Numbered from the stretch's first letter, positions 16,671 through 24,266 are shown. The stretch: 64,000 bases of DNA from Nocardioides seonyuensis (GCF_004683965.1 NZ_CP038436.1:1922001-1986000), one strand, 5' to 3'. The notes: generated by a model not told the origin, from the letters alone. A program made the numbers and translations.

Positions 16671-17764
16671 TCGAGACCAAGATCGAGGGCGAGGTCGCCG
16701 CCGTCCGCTCCGCGGCGACCTGGCTGCGCGGCACCCTCGCCCCCAACCTCGACACTGCCGGGGACAAGCAGGGGGCCGCCCGCGTGAAGGCCGCGGGTGG
16801 TTGGGACGGCAGCGCCGCCACCGCCTACCAGGACTTCACGAAGACCGTGCTGAGCGCGACGGACAAGCACACCGCGCGCGTCAAGCGCGCGGCCACGGCG
16901 TGCGACGACTACGCGGCACGGCTCGAGGAGGCGAAGACCACGATGAGGGGCATCCGGACCCGTGCCGTCGCCGGTGGACTGACCGTCGACGGCACGGTCA
17001 TCCAGGCTCCGCCCGACGTGCCCGCCGGCCTGGTGGAGGCCGGGTCGCCCGAGGAGGCTGCTCGAGAGACGGCGATCGCCAAGGTGACGCTCTACAACAC
17101 CCTCGCGCAGGACGCCACGACAGGCCACGAGAACTTCGCCCTCTGGGTCGAGACCAACATGCCCGCCGACGTCGCGGACGCCGAGGACAAGGACGGCCTG
17201 GGCGCGCTCGCCAGCATCGCCGTCGGCTGGGCCAAGAACGCCGGGGCGGGCATGGCCGGGGTCGCCCTCACCAAGCTCGCCAAGGACATGCGTGAGGAAG
17301 GGCTGAAGTACCGCCTCAAGGCCCGACGTTCGGGCAACCCCGCCTACCGGCCGCCGAAGAACCCCGAGGACCTGCTCCACAGGTCCCGCCTCCTGGGCAA
17401 GTGGGGCGGCCGCTTCCTCGGCCCTATCGGCATCGGGGTCGACGTGTTCTTCGGCATCCAGGAGGCGCGGGAGACCGGTGACTGGGGACGTGCTGCCACC
17501 ACCACCGGGACGAGCATCGTCGTCGGAGGCCTGGCCACGGCCGGGATCATCGCCCTGGGAGGACCGGTGATCCTCGCGGTCGGCGGCGGGGCGCTGATCG
17601 CCTACGGAGCCTCCGAGCTCGCGGGTTACGTGTGGGACCACAAGGACGAGATCGCGGGCTGGGTCGGCGACCGCTGGGACGACGCGTCGAGCGCCGTCTC
17701 CGAGGGGTGGGACAACGCCACCGATGCGATCAGCGATGGCTGGGACGCGGTCACGCCGTGGTGA
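16667..17764 (+). CDS. Putative type VII secretion effector: WXG-like head, glycine-rich membrane segment, Trp-Asp tail
   Basis: 365 residues from GTG 16667. Residues 1-100 are a helical hairpin with a WxG turn (GGWDGSAATAYQDF), as in WXG100/LXG-type heads. The middle (~110-250) is charged and unrecognised. Residues ~265-330 contain GPIGIGVDVFFGI and a Gly-rich hydrophobic pair (GTSIVVGGLATAGIIALGG, then ILAVGGGALIAYGASELAG) able to span a membrane. The last 45 residues repeat W-D at 10-11 residue steps (GWVGDRWDDASS, EGWDNATD, DGWDAVTPW). No catalytic motif is seen. Pore-forming or membrane-acting toxicity is an inference. Overlaps the next gene as GTGA. Confidence 0.7.
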   Translation: MIETKIEGEVAAVRSAATWLRGTLAPNLDTAGDKQGAARVKAAGGWDGSAATAYQDFTKTVLSATDKHTARVKRAATACDDYAARLEEAKTTMRGIRTRAVAGGLTVDGTVIQAPPDVPAGLVEAGSPEEAARETAIAKVTLYNTLAQDATTGHENFALWVETNMPADVADAEDKDGLGALASIAVGWAKNAGAGMAGVALTKLAKDMREEGLKYRLKARRSGNPAYRPPKNPEDLLHRSRLLGKWGGRFLGPIGIGVDVFFGIQEARETGDWGRAATTTGTSIVVGGLATAGIIALGGPVILAVGGGALIAYGASELAGYVWDHKDEIAGWVGDRWDDASSAVSEGWDNATDAISDGWDAVTPW

Positions 17765-18477
17765 GCTCGGAGGGACAGGTCCGGCTCGCACCCCGTTGGG
17801 CGGTCGTGGCGATGGTCGCATCGACGCTCCTGCTGGTGGTGGCGGGCGCCGTGCTGGCACCGTCCTCGAGCGGTGCGGACCGCTGGATCGCCGTCGGTCT
17901 CGCGCTGGCCGGCCTGTGCGGTCTGGTGTTCGTCGCCCACGGCTTCTGGCCGCGCACCCCCAGGCCCCTGCGCCCGTCAGCCGACGGGACCGTGACCATC
18001 AAGGCTCCCGCGCTCCAGGTCGCGGCGGCGCTGCTCGCCTGGCTGGTGATGTGGGTCGTCAGCGGACTCATCGTGTTCGTGGTCGTGTCACGGGGGATGA
18101 ACGCGGTCGAGAGCCCGGGCGCGGCGGTGGCGATCATCGGGGCCACGCTGGCGAGCATCCCCGACACGATCCGCCTGCTGACGGGGCGCTTGCACCGCTG
18201 GCGCCTGTCGTGGGGCCCGGGCGGCGTGGTCTACAGAGGCTTCCGCACCTCCCTCGACGTCCCGCCCGGACGCTTGAAGCACGTCGGCCTCCAGGCCAGC
18301 AGGCTGTTCCGCTGGTCCGGGGTGCCCCCCCGCCTCCGACCCCGCGAGGGCGGCCCCCGCGGCTACGGAGTCCTCCTGGCTCCGCGGGGCGCCGAGGCGG
18401 TCGTGCTCGTGCCCCAGATCCTCTTCCGCGAGCCCGCCGAGCAGGTCGCGGAGGAGCTGCGGGCTGCCGCCCGGTGA
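17761..18477 (+). CDS. Polytopic membrane protein, possible immunity or accessory partner
   Basis: 238 residues from GTG 17761 (GTGA overlap with the upstream stop; GTG 17758 is also possible). Three clear membrane segments: WAVVAMVASTLLLVVAGAVL, WIAVGLALAGLCGLVFVAHG and QVAAALLAWLVMWVVSGLIV, plus a weaker fourth near AAVAIIGATLASI. A cytosolic C-terminal domain of ~100 residues follows, possibly PH-like (RWRLSWGPGGVVYRGFRT). Being translationally coupled to a putative membrane-acting effector, it is a reasonable immunity candidate. No homologous family recognised. Confidence 0.7.
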   Translation: MSSEGQVRLAPRWAVVAMVASTLLLVVAGAVLAPSSSGADRWIAVGLALAGLCGLVFVAHGFWPRTPRPLRPSADGTVTIKAPALQVAAALLAWLVMWVVSGLIVFVVVSRGMNAVESPGAAVAIIGATLASIPDTIRLLTGRLHRWRLSWGPGGVVYRGFRTSLDVPPGRLKHVGLQASRLFRWSGVPPRLRPREGGPRGYGVLLAPRGAEAVVLVPQILFREPAEQVAEELRAAAR

Positions 18478-18479
18478 TC

Positions 18480-18495
18480 GGCGGAGCCTGCCGCC
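18480..18495. terminator. Short hairpin between convergent genes
   Basis: GGCGG-AGCCTG-CCGCC forms a 5-bp stem with a 6-nt loop in the 22 bp between the stops at 18477 and 18500. There is no U-tract. It could act in both directions but is weak. Confidence 0.3.
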
Positions 18496-18499
18496 AGGG

Positions 18500-19168
18500 C
18501 TAGGTCGCCCGGCGTGCCTGCTCATCGCGCAGGAAGTAGGCGCCCAGGCTGCCGGCCAGGGTCGCGAAGACGACGACGGAGTAGATCGCCAGGACGACCT
18601 CGCTGATCGCCGCGAACCCGCCGTCGGCGCCGAGCGGCTCGCCGGTGATCGTGCTGAGCGCCGCGTCGTGCAGGGCGTCGGCGTACCGGTCGTAGCCGGC
18701 GAAGGCGTAGAGCAGCTGGCTCGCGCTGAGCACGACGATCACCGTTACGGCACCCAGCCAGCCCAGCCGGCTGCCGAGCAGGCCGCGTGCCGAGCGCGAC
18801 GACCGCACGGCCGACGACAGCACTCGACCGGTGCGCAGCAGCCGGAAGGTCCGCAGCAACCGGAACACCCGCAGGGTCGGCAGCACCAGGAAGATCACCT
18901 GCCACCAGTTGCGGCGCAGGAACCGCCCGGTGGAGGGTGCGACCACGAGCCGCGCCACGAACTCGACGACGAACACCACCCACAGCACCCAGCCGGTCAC
19001 CGTCAGCACCAGACCCAGCGCACTGTCAGGGCGGGTCAGCTGCTCGCCGAGGACCACCAGTGCGAAGATCACGCCCAGCGCGCTCATGACCGGGGTGAGC
19101 CGGTCGAGGAGCTCCTCGGCCCATTCCTCGCGCTGCGAGGGCGTGCGCTGCAGGACGGGCTGGGTCAC
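18500..19168 (-). CDS. Voltage-gated-like ion channel / ion transporter
   Basis: 222 residues from GTG 19168 (TAACTT 7 nt upstream; leaderless). It has the KCNQ/NaChBac-like layout: helices at ALGVIFALVVLGEQL and GLVLTVTGWVLWVVFVVEFV, an S4-like Arg ladder PTLRVFRLLRTFRLLRTGRV (Arg every third residue), a further helix LGAVTVIVVLSASQLLYAFA, and a last helix VVLAIYSVVVFATLAGSLGA. The re-entrant loop reads ALSTITGEPLGADGG: ST-TxTG-like, but the canonical K+ filter TVGYG is absent, so ion selectivity is uncertain or changed. Convergent with the membrane protein at 17761. Confidence 0.8.
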   Translation of the reverse strand: MTQPVLQRTPSQREEWAEELLDRLTPVMSALGVIFALVVLGEQLTRPDSALGLVLTVTGWVLWVVFVVEFVARLVVAPSTGRFLRRNWWQVIFLVLPTLRVFRLLRTFRLLRTGRVLSSAVRSSRSARGLLGSRLGWLGAVTVIVVLSASQLLYAFAGYDRYADALHDAALSTITGEPLGADGGFAAISEVVLAIYSVVVFATLAGSLGAYFLRDEQARRAT

Positions 19169-19199
19169 GTTCCTCAAGTTACGCGAACGCAGACGGCCC

Positions 19200-19333
19200 A
19201 CTCGGCGCAGACCACACGTCGAGTCGGCGCAGACCACACGTCGAGTCGGCGCAGACCACACGTCGAGTCGGCGCTAGATAGTCCGTCGGTGCGACGTTGG
19301 CGCCGACTCGGCGGGGTTTGGCGCCGACTCGGG
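19200..19333. repeat. Cluster of 22-bp tandem repeats plus inverted copies of the GAGTCGGCGC core
   Basis: Three consecutive 22-bp units (19200-19221, 19222-19243, 19244-19265; the last two identical, the first with one change) are followed by a partial unit. After ~25 bp come two inverted copies of the 10-bp core, GCGCCGACTC, each starting with G before GCGCC. A hairpin can form between direct and inverted cores. The cluster lies just upstream of the ion-channel start and downstream of the PucR gene. Units are contiguous without spacers, so it is not CRISPR. Confidence 0.8.
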
Positions 19334-19336
19334 GGG

Positions 19337-20518
19337 TCAGGCCAGGGCGACCACCGCGTCCCGCACGAAGGCGGGGTCGTCGAGCCGGTCGCCGTACAGC
19401 TCGCGCAGCTGGCCCACGCGATAGCGCACCGTCTGCGGGTGCACGAACAGCTCGGCGGCCACGGCATCGCGCCGACCGTGGTGGAGCAGCCACGAGCGCA
19501 GGGTCTCGGTGAGCTTCTCGGCGCTCGACGGCCTCAGGTCGCCCAAGGGGGCGAGCACCCGCGCGCGCAGCTCGGCCCGAGCGACGGCGTCGGCGCCGAG
19601 GACCAGCTCGGCGAGGTATGCGTCGGTGTCGACGACGCCGGTGAGTCCCAGGGCGTGGCACCGGACCGCGCGCTCGAGCGAGGAGGGGACGTCGACCCAT
19701 GGCATCGCGGGACCGATGACCGCGTCGGTGTCGCGCAGGGCGTGCAGCATGCTCCGACGCGAGGTGGCGGAGCCGGTCGACGGCACGAGCAGTGCCGCGC
19801 TGCCAGCCGGCAGGCCGGGCAGGTCGTCCGGCGGCTGGAGCGTCGCGGAGTCGAGTGCCATGAGCGCCTGGGACGCCTGGGACTCGGGGAGCACGATCGC
19901 CGTCAAGGCGTCCGGCGCGACCCAGGCAGCGCGTTCAGCGGCGGCCGCGACGATCTCCGGTGCGGCACTGGTGAGCAGCGCGTGCGCGAGCCGCTCGAGG
20001 TTGCGCTGGCGCAGGCGGCCGCTGGTCTCGAGCTCGTCGGAGTGGCCGGCGACCGAGGAGGCGGAGAGCTCGTCGATGTAGGCGAAGACGAGCTCGGCGA
20101 ACCGGGAGAGCTGGGCTGCGTCGACCCCGCTGGCCACCGCCGCCCGCGACATGTCGCGCCACGAGACGCGGGCTCCGATGCGGTACGCCGCCAGGAGCGC
20201 CTCGGCGCTGCGGCCGCTGCGGGCCTCGCCGCGGCCGAGCTGGTAGGCGCCCTCGAGCGCGGGCGCCATGGGCCCCCTCGCCGATCGCGACGCCAGTGTC
20301 AGGAAGCCCCCCAGCGCCAGCTGCACGGCGTTGCGGATGGTCGTGCCCATCTGCCCGGTGAGGGCGCCCTTGTAGCTGGGCACCTCCTCGATGATGGCGG
20401 TGACCGCACGATCTGCGACGTCGGGCAGCTCGCCCCGGAGGACCTCCACGACGGCCGGGTCCAGCGGCGGGCCGGTGGGATGCTCTTGTGTGGTGCGATA
20501 CACAGATCGACGTGGCAT
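19337..20518 (-). CDS. PucR/CdaR-family transcriptional regulator
   Basis: 393 residues. An N-terminal RsbR-like helical domain (~25-170: SRSARGPMAPALEGAYQLGR, AALLAAYRIGARVSWRDMSR-type helices), a middle GGDEF-like remnant (~190-310), and a C-terminal PucR helix-turn-helix (TLRSWLLHHGRRDAVAAELF followed by VHPQTVRYRVGQLRELYG). It is divergent from the ferredoxin reductase/desaturase pair. A TTGTTC-N5-GAACAA inverted repeat lies between them, so it probably controls fatty-acid desaturation and its own gene. ATG 20518 has GGAGA upstream. Confidence 0.88.
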   Translation of the reverse strand: MPRRSVYRTTQEHPTGPPLDPAVVEVLRGELPDVADRAVTAIIEEVPSYKGALTGQMGTTIRNAVQLALGGFLTLASRSARGPMAPALEGAYQLGRGEARSGRSAEALLAAYRIGARVSWRDMSRAAVASGVDAAQLSRFAELVFAYIDELSASSVAGHSDELETSGRLRQRNLERLAHALLTSAAPEIVAAAAERAAWVAPDALTAIVLPESQASQALMALDSATLQPPDDLPGLPAGSAALLVPSTGSATSRRSMLHALRDTDAVIGPAMPWVDVPSSLERAVRCHALGLTGVVDTDAYLAELVLGADAVARAELRARVLAPLGDLRPSSAEKLTETLRSWLLHHGRRDAVAAELFVHPQTVRYRVGQLRELYGDRLDDPAFVRDAVVALA

Positions 20519-20537
20519 CGCGTCTCCGTCTCACTCT

Positions 20538-20554
20538 TTGTTCACTACGAACAA
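20538..20554. promoter_or_regulatory. Candidate operator TTGTTC-N5-GAACAA between PucR regulator and desaturase genes
   Basis: A perfect 6-bp inverted repeat with a 5-bp spacer lies in the 91-bp divergent region, 20 bp upstream of the regulator ATG and 56 bp upstream of the reductase ATG. One bulged base extends the dyad to CTCTT(T)GTTC/GAACAAGAG. It is the only AT-rich dyad here. Confidence 0.5.
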
Positions 20555-20609
20555 GAGACTACCCGGGATTCACGCGGACCGGGCAGGAAGGAACGTGCCC
20601 TCGTGACGC

Positions 20610-21743
20610 ATGATGGACACCATGAGCACCACTCTCGAGCCCGACGTGCGCCGGCCGCGCCTGCGCGACCACGTCGTACGCCTGGCCGAGGCCGGCACCA
20701 CGCCCTACCTGCCGGCCGACTACCTCGACCTCTTCGCCCCGCTGCGCTCGGGCGCCGACCTGCGTGGGCGCATCGAGGAGGTCCGCCCCGAGACGGCGGA
20801 CGCGGCCACGATCGTCATCCGTCCGGGTGCCGACTGGGCGGGCCACGTCCCCGGCCAGTTCCTCCGCCTCGGCATCGACGTCGACGGGGTCCGCCACTGG
20901 CGTGCCTACTCCCTGACCCACGGCCCGCGCCGGGACGGCTGCATCTCGATCACGGTCAAGGCCGTGCTCGACGGCGTGGTCAGCAACCACCTCGTCCACG
21001 AGGCGCGCCCCGGCACGCTGGTTCACCTGGAGCAGGCCTCGGGCGAGTTCGTCCTCGAGACCGACCACGACAAGCTGCTCTTCGTGACCGCCGGCTCCGG
21101 CATCACGCCCGTCATCGGGATGCTGCGCAACCTGTTCCCCAGCACCGACTCCGGGGTCCTGCAGCTCGAGCGGAGCAAGAGCTACGACATCGTCGTGGTG
21201 CACGTGGCGCCGAGCGAGCCCGACTCGATCTTCAGCCGCGACCTGCACGCGCTCGCCGACGCGGGTGCCATCCACCTCGTCGCGAGGTACGACGACGTCC
21301 ACGGCGTGCTCGACGTCAACGACCTGGAGACCCTGGTCCCCGACCTGCGTGAGCGCCGCACCCTGGCGTGCGGCCCTGCCGGCCTGCTCGACGCGCTCTC
21401 GGCGCACCACGAGGCGGCGGGGCTGTCCCTGACCACCGAGCAGTTCCGGGTGGCCCGGGTGGCCCCCGGAGAGGGTGGCAGCGTCTCCTTCGACAAGTCC
21501 GGCACCCTCGTGGAGGCGGACGGCTCGACACCGATCCTCGACGCTGCCGAGGACGCCGGGCTCCTCATGCCCAGCGGCTGCCGCATGGGCATCTGCATGG
21601 GCTGCGTCCTCCCCCTGAAGGAGGGCTCCGTGCGCGACCTGCGCAACGGCGCCATCACGACCGCCATCCCGGGCGAGACCGGTGCGATCAAGGTGCAGAC
21701 CTGCATCAACGCCGCTGCCGGCCCCTGCCACCTCGATCACTGA
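20610..21743 (+). CDS. Ferredoxin reductase (FAD / 2Fe-2S) partner of acyl-CoA desaturase, Rv3230c-like
   Basis: 377 residues. FAD domain with RAYSLT (residues ~110-115), NAD(P)-binding domain with LLFVTAGSGITPVIGMLRN and TLACGPAGLLDAL, and a C-terminal plant-type 2Fe-2S domain with CRMGICMGC and a final Cys in VQTCINAA. This order matches Rv3230c, which passes electrons from NADPH to DesA3. It ends 43 bp before the desaturase and should be co-transcribed. Start ATG 20610 (an in-frame ATG also lies at 20622); the PucR regulator is divergent. Confidence 0.9.
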   Translation: MMDTMSTTLEPDVRRPRLRDHVVRLAEAGTTPYLPADYLDLFAPLRSGADLRGRIEEVRPETADAATIVIRPGADWAGHVPGQFLRLGIDVDGVRHWRAYSLTHGPRRDGCISITVKAVLDGVVSNHLVHEARPGTLVHLEQASGEFVLETDHDKLLFVTAGSGITPVIGMLRNLFPSTDSGVLQLERSKSYDIVVVHVAPSEPDSIFSRDLHALADAGAIHLVARYDDVHGVLDVNDLETLVPDLRERRTLACGPAGLLDALSAHHEAAGLSLTTEQFRVARVAPGEGGSVSFDKSGTLVEADGSTPILDAAEDAGLLMPSGCRMGICMGCVLPLKEGSVRDLRNGAITTAIPGETGAIKVQTCINAAAGPCHLDH

Positions 21744-21786
21744 CCCTCACGGCACCGTCCGCTGTCCCCACTCCGAAGGAGTCTCG

Positions 21787-23040
21787 ATGACCACGATCCA
21801 GAAGCAGGACCACAACCCGATCGCGCACCTCACGGAGGCTGACGTCGAGCAGATCGGCATCGAGCTCGACGCCATCCGGCAGAGCGTGCTCGACACGCTC
21901 GGAGCCGACGACGCGGCCTACATCCGCGGCTTGATCGCGGCCCAGCGCAAGATCGAGCTCGGCTCGCGGGCGGTGCTGCTCTTCAGCGCCTTCCCGCCTG
22001 CGTGGCTCCTCGGAACGGCGGGCCTGAGCATCTCCAAGATCCTCGACAACATGGAGATCGGCCACAACATCCTCCACGGCCAGTGGGACTGGATGCGCGA
22101 CCCCAAGATCCACTCCAGCACCTGGGACTGGGACAACGCCACGCCTGCAGCGCAGTGGAAGCACAGCCACAACGAGGTCCACCACACCTACACCAACGTC
22201 ATCGGCAAGGACAACGACCTCGGCTACGGCATCATGCGCGTGGACGAGGAGCAGCGCTGGCACCCGATGCACCTGGGCCAGCCCCTCTGGAACTTCATCA
22301 ACGCCTGCTTCTTCGAGTACGGCATCGCCGCCTACGACCTCGACCTCGGCGCCACCATCAAGAAGAAGCAGACCAAGGACCCCGCCTTCCGGGCCGCGGC
22401 GGCCAACGTCGGTCGCAAGATCCGACGCCAGATGACCAAGGACTACGTCGTCCACCCGCTGCTGTCCGCACCCACGGGCTCGTTCCTCCCGACGCTGGCC
22501 GCCAACTTCACCGCCAACGTGGTGCGCAACCTCTGGTCGCACAGCGTCATCATGTGCGGCCACTTCCCCGAGGGTGTCGAGACCTTCGAGAAGCGGTCGA
22601 TCGAGGGCGAGACCAAGGGTGACTGGTACGTCCGTCAGATGCTCGGCTCCGCCAACATCTCCGGGTCGAAGCTGATGCACCTGATGACGGGCAACCTCTC
22701 GCACCAGGTCGAGCACCACCTCTTCCCCGACCTGCCGTCCAACCGTTACGCCGAGGTCGCCCCGCAGGTGAAGGCACTGTTCGACAAGTACGGCCTCACC
22801 TACTGCGAGCGCCCACTGGTGCCGCAGGTCTACTCGGCCTGGCACAAGGTGGTGCGTCTCTCGCTCCCCAACGGGTGGCTGGCCACGACCAACGCCAAGA
22901 ACCTTCCCTCGCAGCTCGGGCTCCTCTACAAGATGTCCACGGGTGGCCGCAAGGTGCGCAGGGCCGCGCAGGCGCGCTTGGAGCAGCAGGCTCGACGCAA
23001 GTCCGGGCGCCACATCGCCGCGGTCCCCGACGCTGCCTGA
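21787..23040 (+). CDS. Membrane acyl-CoA desaturase, DesA3-like
   Basis: 417 residues from ATG 21787 with GAAGGAG 7 nt upstream. The three di-iron His boxes are present: GHNILHG (~residue 95), HSHNEVHHTY (~residue 130) and SHQVEHHLF (~residue 305). Two hydrophobic stretches (VLLFSAFPPAWLLGTAGLSI and a weaker one near residue 165) fit the desaturase membrane layout. It introduces a cis double bond (delta-9 in the characterised mycobacterial homologue) into stearoyl-type acyl-CoA using the upstream reductase. The C-terminus is Arg/Ala-rich. Confidence 0.92.
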   Translation: MTTIQKQDHNPIAHLTEADVEQIGIELDAIRQSVLDTLGADDAAYIRGLIAAQRKIELGSRAVLLFSAFPPAWLLGTAGLSISKILDNMEIGHNILHGQWDWMRDPKIHSSTWDWDNATPAAQWKHSHNEVHHTYTNVIGKDNDLGYGIMRVDEEQRWHPMHLGQPLWNFINACFFEYGIAAYDLDLGATIKKKQTKDPAFRAAAANVGRKIRRQMTKDYVVHPLLSAPTGSFLPTLAANFTANVVRNLWSHSVIMCGHFPEGVETFEKRSIEGETKGDWYVRQMLGSANISGSKLMHLMTGNLSHQVEHHLFPDLPSNRYAEVAPQVKALFDKYGLTYCERPLVPQVYSAWHKVVRLSLPNGWLATTNAKNLPSQLGLLYKMSTGGRKVRRAAQARLEQQARRKSGRHIAAVPDAA

Positions 23041-23319
23041 GCGCAGATGTGGCGGGGGTCACGTCGACGTTTCGTCACGCTGCGCAACATTGAGTTACAC
23101 TGAGCGTCACGCCTTGGCGTGCGGAGGATAGAGCAGTACGGCGTTCGGCGCCGACAGTTCGAAGATCCCGCAAAGTGGTCCAGACATACGTGTATCCACG
23201 GATGCGCTCGGGCTGCGACCGCTGCAAGGTAGGAATTGTTCGTGGGGTTCGGCAATGGGGATGGAGCTGGTGGGGATGTGGGGAGTCAGTGCAGGGTTGA
23301 CGGCCGCGGGGGTGGCCCG
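23041..23319. other. Non-coding leader region before the small-protein cluster
   Basis: No convincing gene. A TACACT -10 candidate lies at 23095-23100, followed by a strong small hairpin CACGC-CTTG-GCGTG (23108-23121) and a GGAGG not followed by a start codon. This could be a transcript leader or a small RNA start. An open frame from TTG 23236/GTG 23242 precedes the first small protein but is Gly-rich and unlikely to be coding. Confidence 0.35.
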
Positions 23320-23433
23320 ATGATCCGCATCGGTTCGATCGAGGTGCCGGAGCAGACACCCGTCGCTGATTCCTACGACGAGGTGGCCGCGCACGTCCTG
23401 GTGCCTCGCCCTCGCCGCGTCGAGGCCTGCTGA
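23320..23433 (+). CDS. Small protein 1 of a triplicated family (37 aa)
   Basis: ATG 23320 is preceded by GGGGGTGG. The 37-residue product ends DSYDEVAAHVLVPRPRRVEAC. The VPxPRR element recurs in the next two small genes, which is the main reason to call it coding. There is no signal peptide or membrane segment and the C-terminal residue is Cys. It lacks the RMFVRHGEGH block of its neighbours, so it may be a shortened relative. A longer form from GTG 23242 cannot be ruled out. Confidence 0.5.
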   Translation: MIRIGSIEVPEQTPVADSYDEVAAHVLVPRPRRVEAC

Positions 23434-23552
23434 CCGGCCCTTCCCGCACGTCCGGTCAAGGTCGTGACGAGTTGGGGAGCGTGGTCTGGACCGCCTGGTC
23501 TGGATCTCCCCGAGGCTTCCCGAAGTGGCTGGTCGAGGCCGCAACCGCCTCC

Positions 23553-23558
23553 TAGATT
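23553..23558 (+). promoter_or_regulatory. -10 box (TAGATT) for small protein 2
   Basis: TAGATT followed by TCTCATC closely resembles the TAGATTCTTCAC box at 23902-23907 ahead of small protein 3. Both precede a leader of ~54-62 nt and a GAGGGGAA ribosome binding site, so promoter and leader were duplicated with the gene. Confidence 0.5.
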
Positions 23559-23626
23559 TCTCATCGAGGCGCGGCGCGCCCGGCCGGGGAGACCACTTCC
23601 GCTGGCCCGTCCTGAGGGGAAGCAAG

Positions 23627-23875
23627 ATGAGCAGCGAGATGTCGGGAATGGCCGGGCGACTTCGACAGGTCGAGGAGAGCACGCGTGCCGCACTCCAGCA
23701 GCGCGAGCGGATGGTGTCGCAGGGCGCGATCGAGCTGTATCCCGAGTCGACTCGACTGCCCGTGCCCGTGCCGCGTCGCGGCCGCATGTTCATTCGTCAC
23801 GGCGAGGGCCACGGCGCGTTCAGCGACGTGACGCTGACCAGCCCGCCTCGCGCTGGCGAGGTCGCGCCCGCGTGA
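23627..23875 (+). CDS. Small protein 2 of a triplicated family (82 aa)
   Basis: Start ATG 23627 with GAGGGGAA 6 nt upstream. The N-terminal half is helical (MSGMAGRLRQVEESTRAALQ). The C-terminal half is LPVPVPRRGRMFIRHGEGHG followed by AFSDVTLTSP. The second half is ~85% identical to small protein 3 and almost invariant over 25 residues, so it is under selection. No Cys, no membrane segment. No known family recognised. 'RHGE' recalls histidine phosphatases but the protein is far too short to be one. Confidence 0.75.
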   Translation: MSSEMSGMAGRLRQVEESTRAALQQRERMVSQGAIELYPESTRLPVPVPRRGRMFIRHGEGHGAFSDVTLTSPPRAGEVAPA

Positions 23876-23901
23876 GCCTTCCGCTCACCCCTGCACCTAT
23901 G

Positions 23902-23907
23902 TAGATT
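23902..23907 (+). promoter_or_regulatory. -10 box (TAGATT) for small protein 3
   Basis: TAGATT ends 6 nt before GTG 23914. That GTG could be a leaderless start, but the homologous upstream copy has no start codon there and uses a later ATG with GAGGGGAA, so this box more likely drives a 54-nt leader ending at ATG 23968. Confidence 0.5.
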
Positions 23908-23967
23908 CTTCACGTGGCACCGCGCCGCGGTCACCGCCCCATGGGCTCGGACAGAGGGGAACGCTCG

Positions 23968-24231
23968 ATGAGCACAGACTCGATGAGCACTGAGACGTCA
24001 CTCATGGCGGCGCGACTCCGGCAGATCCAGGAGAGCGATGCCACGATCCTCGTCCCCCAGCCTCGTCGGTCCGCCCTGGCCGCAGCCCTCGAGCAGGCCT
24101 CCGCGGCCCACGTCGTCGTACCCGTGCCGCGTCGTGCCCGCATGTTCGTCCGGCACGGCGAGGGCCACGGCGAGTTCAGCGACGTCACCCTCACGAGCCC
24201 GGTCCGCGACTCCGAGGAGCCGTCGGCCTGA
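23968..24231 (+). CDS. Small protein 3 of a triplicated family (87 aa)
   Basis: ATG 23968 follows GAGGGGAACGCTCG, the same context as small protein 2; an alternative leaderless start is GTG 23914 (105 aa). The sequence opens MSTETSLMAARLRQIQESDA, contains ATILVPQPRR (like small protein 1), then HVVVPVPRRARMFVRHGEGH and GEFSDVTLTSP (like small protein 2). It thus joins features of both neighbours. Function unknown. It lies 35 bp before a membrane beta-propeller gene with its own leaderless promoter. Confidence 0.75.
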   Translation: MSTDSMSTETSLMAARLRQIQESDATILVPQPRRSALAAALEQASAAHVVVPVPRRARMFVRHGEGHGEFSDVTLTSPVRDSEEPSA

Positions 24232-24266
24232 CCGGATTTCGCGCCGGCGTCTCGTAGCATGCGCGG

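Noticed and set aside
19200..19274. CRISPR-like array
   Set aside because: Units are 22 bp and contiguous with no unique spacers, and there are no cas genes.
18668..21352. Very long open frame (894 codons) on the plus strand
   Set aside because: It runs antisense to the ion channel and PucR genes and out of frame with the reductase; its composition (His/Arg/Gln-rich) is the usual high-GC shadow.
23236..23319. N-terminal extension of small protein 1 from TTG 23236 or GTG 23242
   Set aside because: The extension is Gly/Asp-rich with weak coding character; the box TAGGAA before it lacks the final T, and ATG 23320 has a purine-rich site.
23627..24231. Histidine phosphatase active site from the RHGE motif in the small proteins
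   Set aside because: The proteins are under 90 residues and lack the rest of the phosphatase fold; the RHG match is not at the end of an N-terminal beta strand.
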